Shown here: positions 1 to 7,196 of the stretch, piece after piece | How the letters are laid out: each line of letters begins with the position of its first letter | Numbering within the stretch: the first letter of the stretch is position 1 | From: a virus | IMG/VR virus record: IMGVR_UViG_3300022890_000445 | Coordinates: 1 to 26,051 of that record | Length of the DNA: 26,051 bases | Reading direction: 5' to 3' (one strand) | Translations under genes and position numbers: made by a program | Notes under the pieces: model-generated | The model's database searches: none | What the model saw: only the letters and a program-made list of their open reading frames with translations | What the model was told of the DNA's origin: nothing

Positions 1-1676
1 ACAATGGTTTAATCACAGTAGAGAGCAAAGAGATTGTATGCGAAAAATGTAAGGGACAGGGAAAATTATTTAAAGCAAATTATAAAAGCAATAAATTTTA
101 TAGTGAAGTCTTACCCTATATCTATAATGAATTAAAGAATAAAAAATTAATCTTTCATAATGCAGAATTTGACTTAGAGTTCTTCTTATCAAAGAAATTT
201 AATCTGTGCGATAATTTAGTAGCAGACACAAGACTAATGCAATTCTTGGTTAATCCTTTGGGAGGCACAAGCTTAGGCTTTTTAATTCAGTTATATTTTG
301 GTATAGCTTACAAGGAATATATTGAACGAAAGACTATTTTAAATATGTCAGTAGAAGATAGAAAACATTATTGTGGTGAAGATGTCTATTATACAGGTAA
401 GTTATTTGTTAAATTATATAAAGTATTAAAGAAACAAAATAGTTTAGAGTCAAATAAAATTTTGACAGGAATGTTAAAAATAATTTCTTCAGATTTAACA
501 TTTACAGGTATAAAGATTGACGAGAATAAAGTTTTTGAATTGATTGAATTTTATCAGGCAGAAAAAGATAAGTGTGAGTTGAAGTTTAAGAAAAGATTTA
601 AGTTAGAGGATACTTTTAATTTAAACTCATCTAAACAATTAGGCAAACTACTTTATGAAGATTTAGGATTACCTATTTCAATTACTACTAAATCAGATAA
701 GCCTTCTTGCAATGTTGAGGCTATTACTAAATTAGCAAGTAAAAGACCTGCATTGAAAGGGTTATTAGAGTATAGAACAGTTAAAGGTCATATAGAAAAA
801 TTAAAAGGCTATCAAAAAACTATTAAATCTGATGGACGTATTCATGGTAACTTTAATTTATTCTCTCCTGATTCATCTAGATTAATGAGTTCAAGGCCTA
901 ATATTCAGAATGTTCCTAGAAATAGTAGAATCAAAGAAATATTTGTAGCTAGAGAGGGTTACTCTTTTGTCTATTATGATTATTCGCAGATTGAGTTTCG
1001 TGTATGGCTTCATCTATCTAATGATAAAAAAGGTATAAATTTTGTAAATGCGGGTAGAGATATTCATGCTCTGATTGCCAGTCAATTCTATAAGAAACCT
1101 GAGGCTGATTTTTTAGATAAGTCTAATAAAGAAAATCAAGAGAAAAGAAATATGGTCAAAGCTATTGTTTATGGTTCAATGTATGGCAGAAGTCCTGAAG
1201 GTATTGTGGCCGCTCATGGCGGGTCAAAGGAGGAAGCTTCTCAAATTCAGATGATGTTTTTCAACTTATGTAGAGAAGGGTGGATGTGGTTAAAACAAAT
1301 TGAACAAAAAGTATTTGCAGATAAAAAATTATTCACACCTTTTGGAACAGTAAGATTATTTCCAGATATTGAATTATTACAGGGCAGACAAAGAGATGAA
1401 ATTGTTAGACAGGCAAAGTCATTTATTGTACAGAGCTGGGCAGTAGAAATGGTGTTTATAGGTATGTGTAAAGTATGGCGAAAAGTAAAAGAAAATAACT
1501 TAGATGCAAAATATGTTCATCAAATACATGATGCAGGTATTCTTGAAGTTAAAGACTGTGATGTTGAAAAGGTCAGAGAAATAATTTTAGAATATGCTCA
1601 ATCACCATATAAGAAATTGCGAGTTCCTTTAACAGTTGATATGAAAGTAGGTAAGACTTGGGCAGAGATTGCATAA
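1..1676 (+). CDS. Family A DNA polymerase with 3'-5' exonuclease (5' end missing)
   Basis: Phage replicative polymerase of the PolA family. The reading frame is open to the left edge (first full codon at 3), so the ATG at 237 is internal and the true start lies outside; 557 residues are visible. Numbering from codon 3: exonuclease motif II NAEFD at 53-57 and motif III Y123-D127; polymerase motif A DYSQIEFR at 326; motif B R382-x3-K386-x3-Y390-x3-Y394-G; motif C HDA at 509-511. Motif I must lie upstream. Two oddities: the O-helix residue equivalent to E. coli Phe762 is Tyr390, and the usual HDE of motif C is HDA. A CxxCxGxG unit (C13-G20) lies ahead of exonuclease motif II. No 5'-3' exonuclease domain is visible. 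The stop is followed directly by promoter P1. Family assignment is secure. Confidence 0.95.
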   Translation, partial: NGLITVESKEIVCEKCKGQGKLFKANYKSNKFYSEVLPYIYNELKNKKLIFHNAEFDLEFFLSKKFNLCDNLVADTRLMQFLVNPLGGTSLGFLIQLYFGIAYKEYIERKTILNMSVEDRKHYCGEDVYYTGKLFVKLYKVLKKQNSLESNKILTGMLKIISSDLTFTGIKIDENKVFELIEFYQAEKDKCELKFKKRFKLEDTFNLNSSKQLGKLLYEDLGLPISITTKSDKPSCNVEAITKLASKRPALKGLLEYRTVKGHIEKLKGYQKTIKSDGRIHGNFNLFSPDSSRLMSSRPNIQNVPRNSRIKEIFVAREGYSFVYYDYSQIEFRVWLHLSNDKKGINFVNAGRDIHALIASQFYKKPEADFLDKSNKENQEKRNMVKAIVYGSMYGRSPEGIVAAHGGSKEEASQIQMMFFNLCREGWMWLKQIEQKVFADKKLFTPFGTVRLFPDIELLQGRQRDEIVRQAKSFIVQSWAVEMVFIGMCKVWRKVKENNLDAKYVHQIHDAGILEVKDCDVEKVREIILEYAQSPYKKLRVPLTVDMKVGKTWAEIA

Positions 1677-1692
1677 AAAGAAAAAATAAAAC

Positions 1693-1721
1693 TTGACAAA
1701 CATGATTTTATGTGCTATACT
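1693..1721 (+). promoter_or_regulatory. Sigma-70 promoter P1 (extended -10)
   Basis: TTGACA at 1693-1698, 17-nt spacer, TATACT at 1716-1721 preceded by TGC. It is flanked upstream by AATAAAACTTGACA, which recurs at three other promoters in the window. The predicted start is near 1728, giving a leader of roughly 74 nt before the gene at 1802. It lies in the only sizeable intergenic gap here. Confidence 0.9.
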
Positions 1722-1743
1722 TAGTGTATAAGGTCGAAGAATC

Positions 1744-1764
1744 ATAGAGAGATTATCTCTCTAT
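1744..1764 (+). promoter_or_regulatory. Perfect 9-bp hairpin in the P1 leader
   Basis: ATAGAGAGA (1744-1752), loop TTA, TCTCTCTAT (1756-1764). It begins about 16 nt after the predicted P1 start and well before the ribosome site GGAG at 1791-1794. No U-run follows, so a terminator is unlikely. A 5' mRNA-stabilising stem or protein-binding site is more plausible (inference). Confidence 0.65.
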
Positions 1765-1801
1765 TAAAAATATATAATTAAAATAACAAAGGAGAAACAA
1801 A

Positions 1802-2422
1802 ATGGCAAAGTATTCAGTATCAAAAAACGGGAAGTATTTGAAGTTTACTTGTGTATGTGGTTCCGAGATGTGGGATAATAGACTAAAAAAGAAAAATCCT
1901 AAAGCACCTGATTTAAAATGTAAAGATGTGGGTTGTACTATAGGTACAAATGGCACACCTAACGCTGTTTGGCTACAAGCAGATGAAGTAAAGGAATTGG
2001 GAGTTAAGTATCAAGAAGTTTCTGGTAAAGCATCTTCTGGTCAAACATCTATGGCTAAGTCAGGCTCACCTTATAAGGCATATAATGAGAACATTCCTTT
2101 GGGTATGCAAGTTGCATGGGCAAAAGATGTTGCGATTTGTTTAGCCAAAGCTAGAAAGATTACCACTAGCAAGGAATTCTCTGAATTATACGAAGTTTGT
2201 TTAGATGCTATGAAAGACTCTGTAGATAAATTTCTAGCTAAACATTCAGATGTGGCTACGCAGGAAGTATCAAGAGACGTTGTAGATACGAATTTAATTG
2301 ATACTGATGACTCAATAGATGAGCCGGAAGATGTAAAGGAACCGGTAGTTGTAGAAAAGAAGGAAGAAGTAAAAGAAGTAGATGCAGAATTTGATTTTGA
2401 TTGTGAAGATATACCTATTTAA
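1802..2422 (+). CDS. Zinc-ribbon protein with SSB-like acidic C-terminal tip
   Basis: 206 residues. The N-terminus holds four cysteines in a ribbon arrangement (C17, C19, C40, C45, with WDNR and KAPDLKC between), followed by a Ser/Gly/Lys-rich linker (72-92), a helical segment (about 99-147) and a strongly acidic tail (161-206) ending FDFDCEDIPI. That end closely resembles the SSB C-terminal tip of E. coli (DFDDDIPF), which recruits replication and repair proteins. I see no OB-fold. The gene is first behind promoter P1 and sits between the polymerase and the RecA-like gene, the position where phages often carry a single-strand-binding or annealing protein. Start has GGAGAAACAA upstream. A role in ssDNA handling is inferred from tail and context; homology to a named SSB is not shown. 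Confidence 0.7.
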   Translation: MAKYSVSKNGKYLKFTCVCGSEMWDNRLKKKNPKAPDLKCKDVGCTIGTNGTPNAVWLQADEVKELGVKYQEVSGKASSGQTSMAKSGSPYKAYNENIPLGMQVAWAKDVAICLAKARKITTSKEFSELYEVCLDAMKDSVDKFLAKHSDVATQEVSRDVVDTNLIDTDDSIDEPEDVKEPVVVEKKEEVKEVDAEFDFDCEDIPI

Positions 2423-2449
2423 ATTTCGCTATTTAATTAAGGAGAAGCA

Positions 2450-3583
2450 ATGCCTAAGAAAAAGAAAATAGAAAAAACCGAAGAAGTAACGCCTGAAGAA
2501 GTTGTAGAGACTCCGGTAGAAGAAGAAAAAATAGACGAGAATATGGCTCTAGATGACAAGATTAAATTAGATGCTATGTCTAAAGACCAAGAGAAGGATT
2601 TTAAAAAGACTCTTGCTATTATGGAAAAGGAATTTGGTGTAGGTGCAATAGCTTCAGCAGAAGATATATTAGATGTTGAAAAAGTTCCTACAAAGAATCT
2701 TCTATTAGATATATTAACAGAAGGTGGACTACCCAAAGGTTCTATATCCTTATTCTATGGTGCAGAGAGTTCTGGCAAGACAGCTCAATCTCTATTACTA
2801 GCTTCGGTATTTACATCTAATAAAGTACCAGTTCTCTATATATGTGCTGAGGGCGATGTGGATAAGACTTGGATTAAAAAGTTAGGTAATGATTTAAAGT
2901 ATTTTATGATAGCTAGACCAGATGATTTAGAGAAGGCTATCGACTTAGCTGATGTCTCAATTAGAAGCGGTAAATTTGGTCTAGTAATCTTTGATAGTGT
3001 TACAGCAGGCGTTCCAAGAGAGTCATTGAATAAAAAGAGTGAGAAAGACCAGATGGCTTTACAGGCACGAAGAAACAGTAAGCTTGTTCAGAAGATTACT
3101 TCTGGTTTACAGCCTGCAAATCTTTTAGACCCGACATCTTATAACAATACTGCTGTAGTTTTAATTGCTCATTTAAGAGAAAAGGTTGGTGTAATGTATG
3201 GTTCTCCAGATACTATTCCGGGCGGACATGCTTTAAAACATCACTCTGCTTATATTATTAGATTTCGTTCTGGTGCAAAACTAAAGAAGAAAGAGGAAAT
3301 TGTAGGAATAGAAATTAAGATTAAAATTGAGAAAGCTAAGTTCTCTGTTCCTCTAGTGTCAGGTATTAATGAGTTTTATTTTTCACCTCCACGATTAAAT
3401 AACGCAAAGGTATTGATGACTTATGCTATTCAGTATGGCATTATTCAAAGAGGTGGTGCGTGGTATACATACAAAGACCTAAAGGTAATGGGACAGAAAG
3501 AATTACTAATGCAATTAAAAGAGAATAAGTTTTTACAAGAAATTAAGAAGAAGTTAATTTACAAATTCGGAGAGGAGAATTAA
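2450..3583 (+). CDS. RecA/UvsX-like recombinase
   Basis: 377-residue strand-exchange ATPase. It opens with a Lys/Glu-rich, low-complexity tail (1-50) not found in RecA. The core has Walker A GAESSGKT (104-111), a catalytic-type glutamate in CAEGD (E134), Walker B VIFDS (179-183), and AHLREKVGVMYG at 240-251 followed by the GG-ALK segment that matches RecA loop L2 (RecA: NQIRMKIGVMFG, then TGGNALK). RecA's switch Gln194 aligns with His241, as in T4 UvsX-type proteins; the interface lysines K248 and K250 align with K295 and K297. It is preceded by AAGGAGAAGC and sits 27 nt after the zinc-ribbon gene in the P1 transcript. It is expected to act in recombination-dependent replication with the SbcCD and RuvC-like proteins. 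Confidence 0.93.
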   Translation: MPKKKKIEKTEEVTPEEVVETPVEEEKIDENMALDDKIKLDAMSKDQEKDFKKTLAIMEKEFGVGAIASAEDILDVEKVPTKNLLLDILTEGGLPKGSISLFYGAESSGKTAQSLLLASVFTSNKVPVLYICAEGDVDKTWIKKLGNDLKYFMIARPDDLEKAIDLADVSIRSGKFGLVIFDSVTAGVPRESLNKKSEKDQMALQARRNSKLVQKITSGLQPANLLDPTSYNNTAVVLIAHLREKVGVMYGSPDTIPGGHALKHHSAYIIRFRSGAKLKKKEEIVGIEIKIKIEKAKFSVPLVSGINEFYFSPPRLNNAKVLMTYAIQYGIIQRGGAWYTYKDLKVMGQKELLMQLKENKFLQEIKKKLIYKFGEEN

Positions 3584-3585
3584 TC

Positions 3586-4314
3586 ATGGTTAGTAAGTCA
3601 GTTAAGACATGGATTAAATCAATCATTATTGCTTTGATGATTGCGAGTGTTTCGATAGTAGGAGGTGCAGTTGCCTATAAAGCAGTTGTCTACTCGTCTA
3701 GTATTATGAAGCAAGTTAATCAAATGATAAAAAGACCTTCTTATGCTTACTTAAAAAGTGTTACAGTCAGAATTATTCAAAAGACTGAAAAAGGTGCATT
3801 TATTGGAACAGGTTCAATCATAGAAATTACAGATGAGTATACTTATATTCTAACAAATAAACATGTAGCACCAATGACAACAGAAGGTGTTTATATAATT
3901 GATGAATATAGTAATAAAACAAAAGCGACAGTATTAGGTAATTGTTTCTTTGCAGACCTATCTTTAATAAGAATAGACGGAAAAATAGAAGGTAAGACTA
4001 AAATTAAAAAGATTGGTCAAATTGATTATAGTAATAACGTCTATAGTGTTGGTATGTATTTAGGATATAATTATATTTATACACAAGGCACAATGGCAGG
4101 ATATGATAGAAAGAATAACTTTGTTATGAATATGCCGGGTGCAGGTGGCTGTAGTGGTTCAGGTGTTTTTAATGTAGAAGGGGAATTAGTTGCTGTAGTA
4201 TTTGCAGGTAATTGGATTAAGTTTCCTTTTCAGATAGAAACGGCAAAATTATTATGTATTAACACTTGGGATATTAAGATGTTTCTATATATGAATAAGA
4301 GTTTAATCAAGTAA
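3586..4314 (+). CDS. Membrane-anchored trypsin-like serine protease
   Basis: 242 residues. One N-terminal transmembrane helix (about 12-36) is followed by a chymotrypsin-fold protease domain: GTGSII at 74-79, His in TNKHV (H93), Asp in FADLSLIRI (D124), and nucleophile Ser in GGCSGSG (S190) followed by VFN. The order and spacing of the triad match HtrA/trypsin families. No PDZ domain follows, so this is a minimal protease tethered to the inner membrane, probably facing the periplasm. It starts 2 nt after the recA-like stop with GGAG 8 nt upstream, in the same P1 transcript. Targets cannot be read from sequence; host envelope or superinfecting phage proteins are possible (inference). Confidence 0.88.
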   Translation: MVSKSVKTWIKSIIIALMIASVSIVGGAVAYKAVVYSSSIMKQVNQMIKRPSYAYLKSVTVRIIQKTEKGAFIGTGSIIEITDEYTYILTNKHVAPMTTEGVYIIDEYSNKTKATVLGNCFFADLSLIRIDGKIEGKTKIKKIGQIDYSNNVYSVGMYLGYNYIYTQGTMAGYDRKNNFVMNMPGAGGCSGSGVFNVEGELVAVVFAGNWIKFPFQIETAKLLCINTWDIKMFLYMNKSLIK

Positions 4315-4334
4315 TAAACGGAGATAAATATATC

Positions 4335-4523
4335 ATGGCATGTAATTGTAAAAAGAAATTCATTGCTGAAGTAACAGTTAATTATAGTGGAGTAACACGA
4401 CCCGAAACTTTTTTGAAGTATGCTTGTGTAACTTCAGGTAAAATTTACTATTATAATAAAGCGACTCTAGAGCAGGTTGATTTTGCAGGAAGAGCTGGCG
4501 AAGAATTAGTAGTAAATGATTAA
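4335..4523 (+). CDS. Small protein of unknown function
   Basis: 62 residues, not recognised. It begins MACNCKKK (C3, C5) and has one further Cys at 31. The remainder alternates aromatic and hydrophobic residues with an acidic end, suggesting a small beta-rich fold. CGGAG lies upstream at an acceptable distance. It is co-transcribed between the protease and the kinase genes, and its stop overlaps the next small gene. Confidence 0.7.
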   Translation: MACNCKKKFIAEVTVNYSGVTRPETFLKYACVTSGKIYYYNKATLEQVDFAGRAGEELVVND

Positions 4524-4653
4524 TAGAGATTTTAGAGCTTTACTACACTTGTCCTATCATTATAGTTTAAAAGATAAGTGTAGAAGTTCTGAGCAGAATT
4601 GGGAATTAGCAAAACTATTATTAAAGAAATTAAAGAAAAGGTATAGAAGATGA
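4516..4653 (+). CDS. Small basic protein of unknown function
   Basis: 45 residues, basic, ending in a Lys/Arg/Leu helix (LAKLLLKKLKKRYRR). The ATG lies inside the 3' end of the preceding gene (8-nt overlap) and the stop forms a 4-nt ATGA overlap with the kinase gene. Both junctions are typical of translationally coupled genes and are the main support for it being real. Function unknown. Confidence 0.6.
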   Translation: MINRDFRALLHLSYHYSLKDKCRSSEQNWELAKLLLKKLKKRYRR

Positions 4654-5267
4654 TAGGTGACCCATTACAAATTTCAGCTAAAGATTTTAAAAACGCTAAA
4701 GATATTTTAAAGACTGTGGCGAAGAACAAGATTATACTTATTGGTGGAGGTTCAGGCACATCTAAATCTGAATGTGCTTACTCTGTTCAAAGATTATTAT
4801 GGGATAAAAGAAAGTCCAGTTTTGTTATTTCGTTAGATGATTATTATAAAACACATGCTACGGTTAGAGCAGAGTATAGAAAGAAAAAAGGTTTAGATTA
4901 TGTAGGTATTTGTGAAATAGAATGGGAACTTATTAATCGTATGTATAAAGATTTTAATAACGAGAAACAGATACATTTTAAACGCACTCATAGATTTTTA
5001 GATAACATTGAATTTAATACTATATCAAGTAAACATATAGACTATTTAATTATAGAAGGACTATATGCGAATTATATAAAGAAAATTTTCTCAGAGAACT
5101 TATCAATATTTCTTGAGGGAAGTCCCGCTCAGACTTTAGCATTTAGAGAGTTGAGAGGTAAAGAAGATGAGACGGACGAGTTTAGAACGCAAGTAGTTCA
5201 GAAGGAATATAATGTAGTATCGCAGTTAAAAAGATACGCTGATATTGTATTATCTTTTCAGGAATAA
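4650..5267 (+). CDS. Uridine-kinase-like P-loop kinase
   Basis: 205 residues. Walker A is GGSGTSKS (33-40) after a hydrophobic strand. SLDDYYK (61-67) matches the DD-F/Y-Y substrate-binding segment of the uridine kinase/phosphoribulokinase family, and LIIEGLYA corresponds to their Walker B-like (I/V)-EG element. A later R-G-K-E-D-E-T-D-E-F-R stretch resembles the lid region with conserved arginines. In that family the enzyme phosphorylates a nucleoside or a small sugar phosphate with ATP. The substrate here is unproven; nucleoside is favoured because deoxyribosyltransferase-like, diphosphohydrolase-like and DeoC genes are nearby. It starts with an ATGA overlap and its TAA is embedded in the conserved flank of promoter P2. 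Confidence 0.82.
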   Translation: MIGDPLQISAKDFKNAKDILKTVAKNKIILIGGGSGTSKSECAYSVQRLLWDKRKSSFVISLDDYYKTHATVRAEYRKKKGLDYVGICEIEWELINRMYKDFNNEKQIHFKRTHRFLDNIEFNTISSKHIDYLIIEGLYANYIKKIFSENLSIFLEGSPAQTLAFRELRGKEDETDEFRTQVVQKEYNVVSQLKRYADIVLSFQE

Positions 5268-5270
5268 AAC

Positions 5271-5299
5271 TTGACAAAACGAATTTAATATGCTATACT
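5271..5299 (+). promoter_or_regulatory. Sigma-70 promoter P2 (extended -10)
   Basis: TTGACA at 5271-5276, 17-nt spacer, TGC then TATACT at 5294-5299. The preceding gene's stop codon is part of the shared AATAAAACTTGACA flank. The predicted start is near 5306, so the leader before the ATG at 5323 is only about 17 nt and consists almost entirely of the ribosome site AAGGAG. Confidence 0.92.
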
Positions 5300-5322
5300 T
5301 ATAAAAAGGAGAAAAAAAGAAA

Positions 5323-5856
5323 ATGAAGAAGAAAATTGTAATACGAAATCTAGTGCTTATGCTATTAATGACTCTTATGCTTACAGGTTGTTCTTTATTG
5401 CCCAGAGTAACATTTGACACTCCAAACACAGTACCACAAAGTGTTGATAAGTCAAAGGCAAAAGCTGTATGTAAAGGTGAAGCTAAGTTTAATGAGGTCG
5501 GAGATATGACTTATTGCTCTAAAGGGTATTATTCATATGCAGAAGGCTATCAAAAAGTAGAAAGAAAAATGACTATAGTAGAAAGAATAAAATCTTTTAT
5601 CAACAGCCTAATGGGTTGGGGATTCTGGGGTTTACTTCTCTTAGTTATATTAGTGCCCGGATTAGCAGGTGGATTAATCGGAAGAATAATCGAGGGAACT
5701 ATAGGAATTACAGGTAAAGCATTAAAGTCAGTAGTTAGTGCTGTTCAGAAAACAAGAAAGACAGGCAAAGATTTGAATGACACTTTATCTGCGGAACAAG
5801 ATGCTGATGTTAAAGCATACATTGCAAAATTAAAGAAACAGGAGAAAATAAAATAA
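5323..5856 (+). CDS. Lipoprotein with an additional transmembrane helix
   Basis: 177 residues. A basic start, hydrophobic helix and lipobox LTGC (20-23) mark a type II signal peptide with lipidation at Cys23. The exported part contains C50 and C65, the latter in GDMTYCSKG. A second strongly hydrophobic segment (about 100-125, Gly-rich) should cross the membrane, leaving a basic, helical C-terminus in the cytoplasm. It is the first gene behind promoter P2, so probably abundant and early. The GD-x-TYC motif recurs in the next gene. Phage lipoproteins of this kind often modify the envelope or block superinfection, but nothing here identifies a specific role. Confidence 0.78.
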   Translation: MKKKIVIRNLVLMLLMTLMLTGCSLLPRVTFDTPNTVPQSVDKSKAKAVCKGEAKFNEVGDMTYCSKGYYSYAEGYQKVERKMTIVERIKSFINSLMGWGFWGLLLLVILVPGLAGGLIGRIIEGTIGITGKALKSVVSAVQKTRKTGKDLNDTLSAEQDADVKAYIAKLKKQEKIK

Positions 5857-6017
5857 TGAGAAAATCCTATTATCTAATACTTACATTGATGTTGTTGCTA
5901 TTATGTATGCCAAAGGTTTACGCTCTATCTTATGGTCAATTAGACAGCACATGTTTTATGAATTGCATGGACTATGACGGTGACATAACGTATTGTAAAC
6001 GAATATGCACTAACTAA
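5856..6017 (+). CDS. Secreted Cys-rich microprotein with twin CX3C motif
   Basis: 53 residues. The ATG overlaps the upstream TAA by one base (TAATG) and GGAG lies about 11 nt before it. Residues 1-23 form a signal peptide ending VYA, so the mature peptide is about 30 residues. Its four cysteines are C33, C37, C47 and C51: two CX3C units nine residues apart, which could pair as two disulfides in the periplasm. The segment GDITYC (42-47) matches GDMTYC in the preceding lipoprotein, suggesting related exported modules. No family recognised. Confidence 0.72.
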   Translation: MRKSYYLILTLMLLLLCMPKVYALSYGQLDSTCFMNCMDYDGDITYCKRICTN

Positions 6018-6041
6018 TAAAGAAAGAGAGAATAAACGATA

Positions 6042-6590
6042 ATGAATGTTAATCCTAAAATTACTTTTGCAAACTCAAAAGGCATAGACTTACCAATTAT
6101 GTATGTATATTTGGCAGGATATATGTCAGGAGAGAAATTACAAGAAACGATTTCTTGGAGAAAGAATATTAGAAAGCATTATCGTTATTGGGAAAAGATA
6201 GATGCTAAAAATTATTCTGCTTTTCCTATCGCATGTTTAGACCCGTATAATGGTAAGGAGTTTGCTACTATAGATAAGAAAGGTCTAACATCTCATATAC
6301 CAGCAAATGCTATTGTCGATGGTGATTATATGTCAGTAAGTAAAGCAGATATAGTAATTGCGAATATGAGTACATTTGGCGGTTCAAGACCTATGACTGG
6401 AACTCTATGGGAATTAGCTTGGGCGTGGCAAATGAAAAAACCTTTTATTTTAATAACAGACGATGCGAATTACATACATCATCCATTTACTGGACAAGCT
6501 TCTTGGATAGTTGCTAGTGTAGAAGAATTACTAGAGAAGAAAATTCTAGAAACTTTCTATAGACGAATGGCAGGAGCCGTATATGAATAA
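6042..6590 (+). CDS. Nucleoside 2-deoxyribosyltransferase-like protein (copy 1)
   Basis: 182 residues of Rossmann-like fold. YVYLAGYMSG (21-30) matches the phosphate/nucleoside-binding YLAGP/G start of the family. ADIVIANM (102-109) is the strand carrying the Asp region, and GTLWELAWAWQMKKPFILI (120-138) carries the probable nucleophile E124 in the typical G-T-x-x-E context. These enzymes cleave or transfer the N-glycosidic bond of (deoxy)nucleosides or nucleotides. The ribosome site is weak (AGAGAG). It overlaps the next gene, a distant paralogue, by 8 nt. Which nucleoside it uses cannot be told. Confidence 0.78.
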   Translation: MNVNPKITFANSKGIDLPIMYVYLAGYMSGEKLQETISWRKNIRKHYRYWEKIDAKNYSAFPIACLDPYNGKEFATIDKKGLTSHIPANAIVDGDYMSVSKADIVIANMSTFGGSRPMTGTLWELAWAWQMKKPFILITDDANYIHHPFTGQASWIVASVEELLEKKILETFYRRMAGAVYE

Positions 6591-7194
6591 TGAAAATATT
6601 ATAAATGAGTGGTTAAAAACATATCTAATCGGTCCCATGGAAAATGTTGAAAAGAAAGATGGTGGTCGAGGTTGGAGAACTTCTATCTCTACAAAGCTAA
6701 ACAAGTTAAGAGATAAAAAAGGTAACTCTGTATATATTTTTGATCCAACTCTTGAAGAACAAAATAAGACTGGTATGGAAGCAGAAACATTACATGCTAA
6801 GATAAAAGGCTGGTTAGCAGGTGGTAATAATGAGTTAGTAGAAGAATACGCTTCATTAATTTGGAAAGGTAAAACTTACTTAGAGAGAACAGAGCAGGGA
6901 CAAGCAAGATTAATTAAAGTTCTTGGTGATGTTGATTATGTTGTAAATTCTCAGTTCTTAATTGCTCGTATGGATAAAGGTGATTCACCATGCGGAACAT
7001 TTATGGAATGCGGTATTGCTTTAGAACATAATATTCCGATCTATGTTTTACAGACAATGCCTAGAACAGAATATAAAGGTAGTTTTTGCCATGCAGTATT
7101 TGCTTCAAAGGGAGGTTTTTTTAATTCTGATAATGAGTTAATAGAATTTCTAAAGAAAAAATATAATTTAAAAGACATTTCTGTAAAGGAGTAA
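6583..7194 (+). CDS. Nucleoside 2-deoxyribosyltransferase-like protein (copy 2)
   Basis: 203 residues. YLIGPMENV (14-22), GWR (30-32), GDVDYVVNSQFLIARMD (115-131) and GTFMECGIALEHNIPIYVL (138-156) follow the deoxyribosyltransferase/deoxyribohydrolase order, with E142 as probable nucleophile. It differs strongly in sequence from copy 1 but has the same fold signature, so this is a tandem pair that may form a heteromer or act on different substrates (inference). Translation is probably coupled by the 8-nt overlap with copy 1. Annotation as a deoxynucleotide N-hydrolase is equally possible. Confidence 0.75.
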   Translation: MNNENIINEWLKTYLIGPMENVEKKDGGRGWRTSISTKLNKLRDKKGNSVYIFDPTLEEQNKTGMEAETLHAKIKGWLAGGNNELVEEYASLIWKGKTYLERTEQGQARLIKVLGDVDYVVNSQFLIARMDKGDSPCGTFMECGIALEHNIPIYVLQTMPRTEYKGSFCHAVFASKGGFFNSDNELIEFLKKKYNLKDISVKE

Positions 7195-7196
7195 CC

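Noticed and set aside
1753-1956. Minus-strand reading frame over the leader and start of the zinc-ribbon gene
   Set aside because: No ribosome site or promoter on that strand; it mirrors a well-supported + strand gene. The same holds for the other minus-strand frames, for example 2437-2736, 11965-12390 and 21807-22106.
5323-6017. Spanin pair (lipoprotein plus small membrane protein)
   Set aside because: The lipoprotein has an internal membrane helix and the second product looks secreted and Cys-rich; no nested or Pro-rich o-spanin layout, holin or endolysin nearby.
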